DNA of 64,000 nucleotides from Leptospira abararensis (GTDB lineage Bacteria > Spirochaetota > Leptospiria > Leptospirales > Leptospiraceae). Under the pieces are notes generated by a model. It was not told the DNA's origin and did not search any database. It worked only from the letters and a program-made list of their open reading frames with translations. Position 1 is the stretch's first letter. The number at the start of each line of letters is the position of its first letter. A program made the translations under genes and the position numbers. Location of the stretch: NCBI RefSeq assembly GCF_016918735.1, contig NZ_JAFFPR010000010.1:24945-88944 (forward strand), written 5' to 3'. Positions 13,564 to 20,236 of the stretch are shown piece by piece.

Positions 13564-14643
13564 ATGGCAGACACAAAAACAAAAGAAGGTCTCGTTAAGC
13601 TAGAATTAGACGCTGGCATTTACGCAGACGCAAAATCCGAAGGAATGTCAATGAATGAATTCCTCGAGCAAAAGGAGGTTCAGGCAGGTTATGATCCAGC
13701 AAATCCAATTGGAAAAGATCTGACTGCCTTTGAGCGCCAATTGATGGCCAATGACATTCCAATCGGTAAGGCAAATTTCGCTGTAGATGATTTCATCAAG
13801 GCATCTCCAATGTCAAAAGTTCTCTTCCCTGAGTTTATCAACCAAAACATTTACCTTGGAATGAACTCTGGGAAATTGGATGTTAAACTCGATGATACTC
13901 ATAGTGTCAAAACAAGAGTTACCCAAGGTTCCGCCAAATCAGTGGCCCTTGATATCAATGCATCCGACCTTAAGGCCAAGGCCAAATCAAAAGAAGGATC
14001 CCAATTTCCACGAGCCGTTATCGCAACAAAGGAAAACGCAATTTCTACTCGCAAAGTCGGTATCGAAATTGACTTCACCTATGATGCGTTAAAGCGACTT
14101 CAGGTTTTAAAAGCGCAACATATCTTTCAGGTATTTGGTTGGAACCTATCTAAACAAATCACTCATCGAGCATTGCAAGTGATTAAGCAAGGTGACGGAA
14201 ATGCAAATACTGCAATCGTTGCGACTGAAACAGCCACCTCCACTTGGAAATATTCCGATCTAGTGAATCTACTTTTGAATCCAACCAAGGGAGCTGAATA
14301 TACTCACGCAGTGGTCCATCCAGCATTCTTGGAAAAAATTCTTACGGATGAAACGAATTTCAAACAATTCCAATCTGTAAACGTTTTGGAAGGTTTCCTA
14401 AAAGATGGAGAGGTTGCAGGTTTCTTTGGAATCGTTTGGAAGACTCACCAAGAGATGGATGCTGATTCTGTTCTTGTTTGGAATAAGAACTTAACTCTAG
14501 AACTTATTGAAGATGCAGCTGGTCAGCTAGTTGAAAGTGAAAAATTCATCCGAGAGCAAATTCAAGGAAGTGTGATTTCATACGACTTTGAGTTCGCAAA
14601 GCTTTTCTCAAATAGCTGTGCTCAAAAGAACAAGAAAGCTTAA
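13564..14643 (+). CDS. Major capsid protein
   Basis: The 359-residue protein lies in the expected place after protease and decoration genes and before head-completion genes. The segment SPMSKVLFPEFINQNIYLGM (about 80-100) and the later VHPAFLEKILTDE, GFFGIVWKTHQEMDADSVLV resemble the P-domain/E-loop and C-terminal strand pattern of HK97-fold coat proteins of the Mu gpT/P2 gpN type. The first 70 residues look like a removable helical leader or Delta domain. AAGGAGG lies 7 bases upstream, giving the strong translation expected for a coat protein. Confidence 0.7.
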   Translation: MADTKTKEGLVKLELDAGIYADAKSEGMSMNEFLEQKEVQAGYDPANPIGKDLTAFERQLMANDIPIGKANFAVDDFIKASPMSKVLFPEFINQNIYLGMNSGKLDVKLDDTHSVKTRVTQGSAKSVALDINASDLKAKAKSKEGSQFPRAVIATKENAISTRKVGIEIDFTYDALKRLQVLKAQHIFQVFGWNLSKQITHRALQVIKQGDGNANTAIVATETATSTWKYSDLVNLLLNPTKGAEYTHAVVHPAFLEKILTDETNFKQFQSVNVLEGFLKDGEVAGFFGIVWKTHQEMDADSVLVWNKNLTLELIEDAAGQLVESEKFIREQIQGSVISYDFEFAKLFSNSCAQKNKKA

Positions 14644-14656
14644 AAGTAACAGAAGT

Positions 14657-14675
14657 ATCTGGCGAATAGCCAGAT
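14657..14675 (+). terminator. Hairpin after the major capsid gene
   Basis: ATCTGGC-GAATA-GCCAGAT is a perfect 7-bp stem with a 5-base loop, 14 bases past the capsid stop and without a T-run. It may stabilise the capsid mRNA or partly attenuate transcription into the downstream genes. Confidence 0.5.
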
Positions 14676-14703
14676 CGCAATTTCATTTAGACAGGAGGAT
14701 GAA

Positions 14704-15045
14704 ATGAAGTTAAAAATCACGACAATTCTTTTGGCGATTTTTTTGTTCGCAACTGCAAACATTTTCGCTAATCGAACAGAAACCAAACAATCTAAAACTG
14801 CGGTGCATTCGATTTCTATCGAATCAACTGCGGTTTTCCATACTGGAATCGTAGAGAAAAATTTAGATCAAATTGATTTTGATCAGAACTTTCTTGAGAG
14901 TTACAGCAATCTAAAAATTTCAAAAACATCTGGTGGAAAACCAAATAGAACAACGAAAAGAAACCTAACATATAACAAACCGTATCTAGTTTTTCTAATG
15001 TTTCACCATCCACCTAATGGTGATTTTTCTATTTTAAGAATATAG
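14704..15045 (+). CDS. Exported small protein inserted in the head operon (113 aa)
   Basis: The protein begins MKLKITTILLAIFLFATANI and has a clear signal peptide, probably cleaved after ANIFA (about residue 22). The rest is Ser/Thr/Asn-rich, with many charged residues and no family that I recognise. AGGAGG lies 6 bases before the ATG. An exported protein does not belong in virion head assembly, so it is a likely moron gene. Because a hairpin precedes it, expression may differ from the capsid gene. It might modify the host surface or periplasm or act at lysis; none of this can be read directly. Confidence 0.6.
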   Translation: MKLKITTILLAIFLFATANIFANRTETKQSKTAVHSISIESTAVFHTGIVEKNLDQIDFDQNFLESYSNLKISKTSGGKPNRTTKRNLTYNKPYLVFLMFHHPPNGDFSILRI

Positions 15046-15067
15046 TTCATCGCTAGGAAAAATTGAT

Positions 15068-15487
15068 ATGTTACACAAAGTACAGGAACTTAAAAAAATA
15101 ATTCGAGTCCGAGGAAAAGATTTGGATTTGAGTGATTCAACAGAAGGAGGTTTACCTTCTCCATTTGAATCATTTTTAGAAACCTGTGCTTTGTTTGCCC
15201 ATAATAAAATTGAGGATTGGGGATTCCCTGTTCCTTCACAAGAACCATATGGTCCAAAAGTTTTGACAGCAGAGCTCTTACTCATCAAGGCGGAGATCGC
15301 GGAAGAATTCGGTTATGACGACAGTTTTAATCCGGAAGAAGTTTCCTCTGGTGGATCTGAAGGAACGAAAGTCAAACGTTCTCGAATGAGTGCGGAAGAA
15401 CGTGGGGAAATTGCTGCAGGCTTAAGAAACAAAGCATACCAAATACTTTTTGGAAAACTTCCCACCCCTTTTGAAGGAGTGGCATAA
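15068..15487 (+). CDS. Head-tail connector-like protein (Mu gp36 position)
   Basis: The 139-residue product sits where Mu-like phages encode the gp36/DUF1320-type head completion protein. The visible sequence is mostly helical (ESFLETCALFAHNKIEDWGF, LTAELLLIKAEIAEEFGYDD), with a disordered Ser/Gly linker and a helical C-terminus (AEERGEIAAGLRNKAYQIL). Such proteins plug the portal and form the ring on which the tail docks. Weak ribosome site (GGAAA). The assignment is by gene order and helical character, not by a diagnostic motif. Confidence 0.45.
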   Translation: MLHKVQELKKIIRVRGKDLDLSDSTEGGLPSPFESFLETCALFAHNKIEDWGFPVPSQEPYGPKVLTAELLLIKAEIAEEFGYDDSFNPEEVSSGGSEGTKVKRSRMSAEERGEIAAGLRNKAYQILFGKLPTPFEGVA

Positions 15488-15492
15488 ATCAT

Positions 15493-15912
15493 ATGAGCAT
15501 CCGATCAATGTTGGACCGAGGCTTTCGAAGCACAACGAATGCAACTATTACAATTTTATCTAAGGATACTCAGGCCGGAAAACAAGGATTAAACTCTAAA
15601 AAGGATATCACTTGGAAGCCAATTGGAAGTATCGATTGCAATTGGATCTGGACCCGGTCAGATGAAGACAAATCTGTAGGCGAACGTCAAACATACTCTG
15701 CTATCTGTCAAGTTCTCACGGAAGAACTTAAAGACATTCTGATCACGCAGGAATGCAGGATTTTACGTTCAGCAGTGGCCTTACCAGAAAACCTAAAGAA
15801 TACCTATGAACATTGGTTAATCTCTACAATTCATCCAGCACAAGAGCTTGATGGATTTTCTGTTATACGGATAGAAATCTACAAACCAAAGGCCGGAGGG
15901 AACTCTGTATGA
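15493..15912 (+). CDS. Probable head closure/neck protein
   Basis: A 139-residue protein between the connector-like gene and the gpG/HK97 gp10-like gene. It is beta-rich (NATITILSKDTQ, WKPIGSIDCNWIW, FSVIRIEIYKP), the pattern expected for head-tail joining or stopper proteins. It overlaps the next gene by 4 bases (ATGA). No diagnostic motif is seen. In contractile-tailed phages this position usually encodes a neck protein that closes the filled head. Confidence 0.4.
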   Translation: MSIRSMLDRGFRSTTNATITILSKDTQAGKQGLNSKKDITWKPIGSIDCNWIWTRSDEDKSVGERQTYSAICQVLTEELKDILITQECRILRSAVALPENLKNTYEHWLISTIHPAQELDGFSVIRIEIYKPKAGGNSV

Positions 15913-16340
15913 TGTCAGTTACCGACTCATTTGGGCCAATGCTTGCTAAAGCAGCCAAGAGAGGTTCTAAAATCTTGGGGAAAACGCAAGCGGAGAATGC
16001 AGCGATTCTTCAAGCAAATATAACCAAGGGGATTCGCAGTCAAAAATATGCAACCAGCTGGCCATCGTTAAGTGAGAAAACAAAGGCACGGAAAAAAAGA
16101 GAACGACTGTCTCCTTTGATCCTAATCGCTCACGGTGAATATTCTTCCAGTTATGAGATCAGAAAGCATGACAGTGAAACATACGAAGTTGGTACTAATG
16201 CACCACAAGCACGTGCCCAAGAGTTTGGATACGAAGCTGGTGGGATAAAAGAAAGACCTCATGTTCGCCCTGCTATGAAAGATTCAATTGAGCCAATCAA
16301 AGAAAATTATCTAAAGGCAATTTCGGAGATCTTTAATTGA
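15909..16340 (+). CDS. Virion morphogenesis/tail completion protein (gpG or gp10-like)
   Basis: The 143-residue product has the recognisable C-terminus of the phage virion morphogenesis and HK97 gp10 families: GTNAPQARAQEFGYEAGGIK, then ERPHVRPAMKDSIEPI, where an aromatic-Gly element precedes a R-P-H/F-x-R-P-A motif. The N-terminal half is basic and helical. These proteins complete the tail or join it to the neck. GGAGGG lies 8 bases before the ATG, which overlaps the previous stop. Confidence 0.7.
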   Translation: MMSVTDSFGPMLAKAAKRGSKILGKTQAENAAILQANITKGIRSQKYATSWPSLSEKTKARKKRERLSPLILIAHGEYSSSYEIRKHDSETYEVGTNAPQARAQEFGYEAGGIKERPHVRPAMKDSIEPIKENYLKAISEIFN

Positions 16341-16942
16341 AAGCACATCATATCGCTTATATCAAATCGATGATTGCCAGTTGTGTTGCGGTTCCTGAAG
16401 ATCTGGATACAGAGCTTGATCAAACACCGTCTCCAATTATTCCTGCAGATAAAGTTTTTGAATATGTTCCAAAACTTGATGATTTGCAGGATTCAATTCC
16501 ATGTGCGGTGATCAAATACAATGGGTCGACTAACCGCAAATGGAAAAATAGGAAACATCGGTTGTCTACTATCGTTCGTCCAGAAGGAAAATTTTTTAAG
16601 AATGCAGTAAGAAATGTTGAACAAGAAATCAAGTATACCGTAGACTTTTGGTTTGGCGATCCATCTCTGGATGTAGTAAGTTCCATATCTGATCGAGGAA
16701 TGCTTGATCAGTGTTTGCTGTATGTTGCAACCCATCGAAATGCAAAGACAACAGAAGAGATACCGTTTGAAATTCGTTCAGGAATCACCAATATGATTGA
16801 TGATCCTGAAGCACAAAACGGTTATTACAAACTTATCTTTGAAATCATTTTCAAGGATGGTCTTTATACAATAGAAGAAGAAGAGACGTTAGCAGGAGTC
16901 ACTCTAGAGATTCAAGAACCTGTTCAGATTGAGAGGAAATAA
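16337..16942 (+). CDS. Probable tail terminator protein (Mu gp37 position)
   Basis: A 201-residue protein starting with TTG at 16337 (overlapping the previous stop; GGAG 10 bases upstream). It lies two genes before the sheath, where Mu gp37 or related tail-terminator proteins are encoded. The core shows alternating strands (QEIKYTVDFWFGDPSLDVVS, YYKLIFEIIFKDGLYTIEEE) consistent with the lambda gpU-like fold. Its Arg/Lys-rich loop (NRKWKNRKHRLST) is unusual. Function is inferred from position and likely fold. Confidence 0.45.
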   Translation: MKAHHIAYIKSMIASCVAVPEDLDTELDQTPSPIIPADKVFEYVPKLDDLQDSIPCAVIKYNGSTNRKWKNRKHRLSTIVRPEGKFFKNAVRNVEQEIKYTVDFWFGDPSLDVVSSISDRGMLDQCLLYVATHRNAKTTEEIPFEIRSGITNMIDDPEAQNGYYKLIFEIIFKDGLYTIEEEETLAGVTLEIQEPVQIERK

Positions 16943-17358
16943 TGGATCGTTATCAAATTCAAACGACCGTTCAGTTAGTAAGGATCCCTGATGGGGCCAT
17001 ACTCAAAAAAAATATTGTGGATGTATCTTCTTCGCATGATTGCGAGGAAGCTATGGACAATTTTAAAATCGAACTAACACAGGCTGCAGGCCCCAAGGAG
17101 CTTCCGATTGCTGAACTAACAAATATTCAGCTATTGCATGTTCATGGTGTTTGGGCCGAAACTAGTTCATCAGCAAACGTAAAAAAGGATGAACCCGCTC
17201 CTTTTGAATTTGAATTAAATGATTCAGCGGTTTGGGTAAAAACAAAAGAGCTAAAACTAGCAGGACTGGAAAACCTTACCGTCTTGAGAGTTAGGTGCTC
17301 AACACCGGATCTTAAAATGAAGTGCATATTTTTTGTCGGCGCAAAAGGAGGAGAGTAA
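16942..17358 (+). CDS. Pre-sheath tail protein of unknown function (138 aa)
   Basis: This short gene starts at the TAATG junction with the previous gene and ends one base before the sheath ATG. The product is beta-rich, with DRYQIQTTVQLVRIPDGAIL and a Cys-containing end (TVLRVRCSTPDLKMKCIFF). In Mu the gene just before the sheath (gp38) is also a short protein of unclear role. No domain recognised. Tight spacing shows that it belongs to the tail operon. Confidence 0.45.
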   Translation: MDRYQIQTTVQLVRIPDGAILKKNIVDVSSSHDCEEAMDNFKIELTQAAGPKELPIAELTNIQLLHVHGVWAETSSSANVKKDEPAPFEFELNDSAVWVKTKELKLAGLENLTVLRVRCSTPDLKMKCIFFVGAKGGE

Positions 17359-18867
17359 ATGGCATTAAGTTCAGTAACAACAACGCACCAAAGTGGTGGC
17401 CTTAATAATTCGGAAGGATTCGAAGATCGGATCCATGCTAAAATTGGAGAGGCTGAATTAGGTGAACCGAATAAATACAAACTAATTTTTTCGACACAAG
17501 AAGCGAAAGATTATTTTGGACAAGGGCCACTTGTTGATTCTCTCCAACAACATTTCGAAGAATTTGATGAAGCTGCTGGAGAAGTTCCCGTACCAGTTCT
17601 TGCAGGTAGACCTGCTAGTGATACGGTTGGAACAGTAGAACCTGCAATTCCATCTGAAACAAACACAGGTTCAGCTGTTGCACCTACTGTCAGCGGTAAT
17701 CCAACTGGATCTAGAAAAGTGGTCTTACGTTTTACGAAAGCAGGAGCACTCGGAGCTGCAGAGGTTCGTAAATCAGAAGACGGTGGAGTTAATTTTGCGC
17801 CTCCTGTGATTTTGCCACTCAGTGGAGTGATTGCACTTGCTGTTGGAGCATCAGCCACCTTCACGAATGCCACAACACCTGCAGATACTTTTAAAGTGGG
17901 TGATACTTGGACATTTATTATCAATGCACCTTCTGCATCAATGGCTAGTGTTTTGGAATGTGTCAATTCATTGAAACAATTGGACCAAGCCGATAACCCC
18001 TTCTACTTCATTCACGTAATAAAAGGTGTTAATCGCGCAACTGCGGTGGCCATCGGACAATTGCTTTTGGAAATGCGTAACGAGAAATTATTTCGCCTGT
18101 TTGCAGTTCTTGAAGTTGAAGGAAAACTAACTTCTCCAGTCGCTGAAACGGTTCCTGCTTACTTCCAGAGAATTCAAGATGAATGGGATTCCTTCAGAAG
18201 TGAGAATGTCTGTGTAGTAAGTGCCGAAGGCCGGTACATTGCTGGCGGTATTGAGTCTGCCGGTGGTTGGAATGCCGCAAAAGAAATTTCTGAAGCAAAT
18301 GAAATTTATCGAAACGCTGCGACTTTCCTTTCTGCTCGAATTGCCGCTAGTCGTGTAAACGAAAGTGCAGCTTGGGTGAAAAAAAATAAATCGAGAACCT
18401 TTATTGGAATTCGCTATTGGATTGGAGCATATAACACTTACTTGAAACCACTGGATAGCATCGGTTTAACGATGCTCCAAATGTATCCAGATGAAAGAGG
18501 TGTTTTCATCGCAAGTGACAACCTCATGGCAGCTGCTGATTCAGATTTTAAGAATATTCCAGAAATGAGACGTAAGAATAAACTCGAACGTATCATTTAC
18601 AAAACATCTCTTCCATTTTTAAAAATGGATACAGAGACAAATTCAGGATCTGGCGGATTGGATGCGGTGAAGGCATACTGTGATAAAGCAGTTTCGGAAT
18701 CGATGGAGAAACCAGGCGAATCAGAGCTTTCCGGTCACGAAATTGTATTCGGGAAAATCAAGAAGGTTGGAAATCAAAAAGTTTTACCGGCAACAATCAA
18801 AATGTTCATCAAAGATAGATTGGATGCCATTCAATGGACGACCCAATTCGGACAAGCGACTCAATAG
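17359..18867 (+). CDS. Contractile tail sheath protein
   Basis: The 502-residue product fits the tail sheath family by length, position before the tube gene and content. It carries a large variable surface domain (about residues 75-195, Ser/Thr/Pro-rich with bacterial-Ig-like strands, GSRKVVLRFTKAGALGAAEV), then the sheath core with VIKGVNRATAVAIGQLLLEM and ESAAWVKKNKSRTFIGIRYW. The C-terminal ATIKMFIKDRLDAIQW is the conserved strand that links sheath rings. AAGGAGGAGAG precedes the ATG. Contraction of this sheath drives the tube through the envelope. Confidence 0.75.
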   Translation: MALSSVTTTHQSGGLNNSEGFEDRIHAKIGEAELGEPNKYKLIFSTQEAKDYFGQGPLVDSLQQHFEEFDEAAGEVPVPVLAGRPASDTVGTVEPAIPSETNTGSAVAPTVSGNPTGSRKVVLRFTKAGALGAAEVRKSEDGGVNFAPPVILPLSGVIALAVGASATFTNATTPADTFKVGDTWTFIINAPSASMASVLECVNSLKQLDQADNPFYFIHVIKGVNRATAVAIGQLLLEMRNEKLFRLFAVLEVEGKLTSPVAETVPAYFQRIQDEWDSFRSENVCVVSAEGRYIAGGIESAGGWNAAKEISEANEIYRNAATFLSARIAASRVNESAAWVKKNKSRTFIGIRYWIGAYNTYLKPLDSIGLTMLQMYPDERGVFIASDNLMAAADSDFKNIPEMRRKNKLERIIYKTSLPFLKMDTETNSGSGGLDAVKAYCDKAVSESMEKPGESELSGHEIVFGKIKKVGNQKVLPATIKMFIKDRLDAIQWTTQFGQATQ

Positions 18868-18876
18868 GAGGACTAA

Positions 18877-19314
18877 ATGAGTGTTAAACCTGGTGATGTA
18901 TTACCACAGAGTTTGAGTTTTGAAAATTTTACAGCAAACGTTATGGGCAGAGAACTGATTAAGTTCTCTGAATTCTCGTTAGATTACGAGAAGGAAGTTG
19001 CGTTTAAGCTTGGAAAAGGTGGAGAGCCTGTATCTTGGTCTGTAAAAAGCTACAAAAGATCGGCAAAACTAAAGCTTCAACTTTCTGAGTTGAAGTATAT
19101 GTTTCAGGCAGCTATTGCTATGGGTGGAGATTTATTAAAACTTCCACCATTTCCTGTTACAGCATCTGCAGAAAGTGAGGATGGGAATTTCAAACTCACA
19201 ATCCCTGCCGTTACAATTACTAAGGTACCGTTGTCTTTTAAGGAATCCGATGATACTTCAGAAGTTGAATTGGATCTTGCAGTGACAAGTTACCCAATTA
19301 TCACATTCACATAG
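18877..19314 (+). CDS. Tail tube protein
   Basis: The 145-residue protein directly follows the sheath with AGGAGG 5-6 bases upstream, the fixed sheath-tube order of contractile phages. It is beta-rich (NFKLTIPAVTITKVPLSFKE, TSEVELDLAVTSYPIITF), as expected for the tube fold, with a helical insertion around residue 65. The tube forms the rigid inner channel for DNA. No diagnostic short motif, but order and length fit Mu gpM and relatives. Confidence 0.65.
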   Translation: MSVKPGDVLPQSLSFENFTANVMGRELIKFSEFSLDYEKEVAFKLGKGGEPVSWSVKSYKRSAKLKLQLSELKYMFQAAIAMGGDLLKLPPFPVTASAESEDGNFKLTIPAVTITKVPLSFKESDDTSEVELDLAVTSYPIITFT

Positions 19315-19332
19315 TTAGGAGGTAAAACAATT

Positions 19333-19752
19333 ATGGAATTAAGCCAAGAACAAACAGTTTCGGTTACAGATTTTAAAGCAGCGATGGATCTATTTCCAAA
19401 GGAATACATTCCAGTTACGGAAGAATTTCTTGAGGAGTATAAGGAACCAATCACCACTGTGAAACGTTTTCTAGAACCACTAGGCGGGCTTCACCTCTTA
19501 GAGGCGGATGAGAAGTCGGCCCTAATGAGAGTACCTTCAAAAGAAATTCTTGAAAAAATTCAAAAACGATCAGATAAACTAACCGGAACGGAAGCTGATC
19601 TGCAATTCATTTCGGAATGCTCTGTTTATCCGAATTCAAATGTTTTTCAAAATTGGATAAATTCAGGAAGCCCAGGACTCGCAAGTGCTTTCGCGAAAAA
19701 ACTTCTTCAGCTTGCAAAGGTTAACCAAGAGGTGACTGCAAAAAAGCTTTAA
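19333..19752 (+). CDS. Tail assembly chaperone, short form
   Basis: The 139-residue acidic, helical protein lies between tube and tape measure genes, the constant place of tail assembly chaperones (Mu gp41, lambda G, P2 E). It would bind the tape measure protein before tube polymerisation. The zero frame ends GCA AAA AAG CTT TAA, and A AAA AAG just before the stop is a classic slippery heptamer, so a fraction of ribosomes should shift to make a longer form. TTAGGAGG lies about 10 bases upstream of the ATG. Confidence 0.65.
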   Translation: MELSQEQTVSVTDFKAAMDLFPKEYIPVTEEFLEEYKEPITTVKRFLEPLGGLHLLEADEKSALMRVPSKEILEKIQKRSDKLTGTEADLQFISECSVYPNSNVFQNWINSGSPGLASAFAKKLLQLAKVNQEVTAKKL

Positions 19753-19958
19753 AAAATCGGAAGGAGGATTTAAAGGCCACTTACGTACAGTTACAAGTTC
19801 TGAATGATGTTTTCTTTCCCGGAAAAACCATGCCAGGTGTAATGGACGTCGAAGGTTTGGTCAACTTGAACGAAGACATTAATTGGATTCAGGATAGGTT
19901 GGCCGATATCATCGCCGCTGGCGTTAACAGGGGTCTTGCGAAATCTTTTCCTTCTTGA
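19333..19958 (+). CDS. Tail assembly chaperone, predicted -1 frameshift long form
   Basis: After a -1 shift at 19740-19746 the frame stays open for 70 codons (from GCT at 19746 to TGA at 19956-19958), adding a C-terminal domain that contains MDVEGLVNLNEDINWIQDRL. The extension has no start codon at a useful distance from the AAGGAGG at 19761, so fusion by frameshift explains it better than a separate gene. The 70-residue extension length and position match the G/GT-type fusions of many tailed phages. The rest of the evidence is as for the short form. Confidence 0.6.
19740..19746 (+). other. Programmed -1 ribosomal frameshift site A AAA AAG
   Basis: The heptamer A AAA AAG is in the correct phase (GC[A AAA AAG] CTT TAA) three bases before the zero-frame stop. 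This is the same heptamer used by E. coli dnaX. The downstream AAGGAGG at 19761 could also affect ribosome pausing. Confidence 0.65.
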
Positions 19959-20236
19959 CTTTATTTGGAAACACAGCTAGTCTAACGTATATGAACGACA
20001 AAGAACAGAAGGAGCGAATGGAACGGTTAAACCATGCTTTGCATGTCAATATTGCACGGGACAATAGAAATATAAATCTAGCATGCCTCGCTCTTATCGT
20101 TCCTTTTTTTGGTGTTTACTTCGCAAGGAAGATCGATGACAAAGCATATCGAATTCTTGCATACGGATTAAGTTTCGCAAACTTTATGATTACTGTGTTT
20201 CCATTGGTATATGAGCAATGGAAACATTCGAACTAG
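19955..20236 (+). CDS. Small two-span membrane protein between chaperone and tape measure
   Basis: The frame codes for a basic N-terminus (NDKEQKERMERLNHALHV) and two membrane segments (about LACLALIVPFFGVYFA and YGLSFANFMITVFPLVYE). Start choice is open: a TTG at 19955 overlaps the chaperone stop (TTGA), while ATG 19991 lacks a ribosome site. It overlaps the tape measure start by 19 bases. Two spans and small size would suit a holin, and no other lysis gene is visible in the window, but no family is recognised and its place inside the tail operon is unusual. Confidence 0.45.
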   Translation: MTLFGNTASLTYMNDKEQKERMERLNHALHVNIARDNRNINLACLALIVPFFGVYFARKIDDKAYRILAYGLSFANFMITVFPLVYEQWKHSN

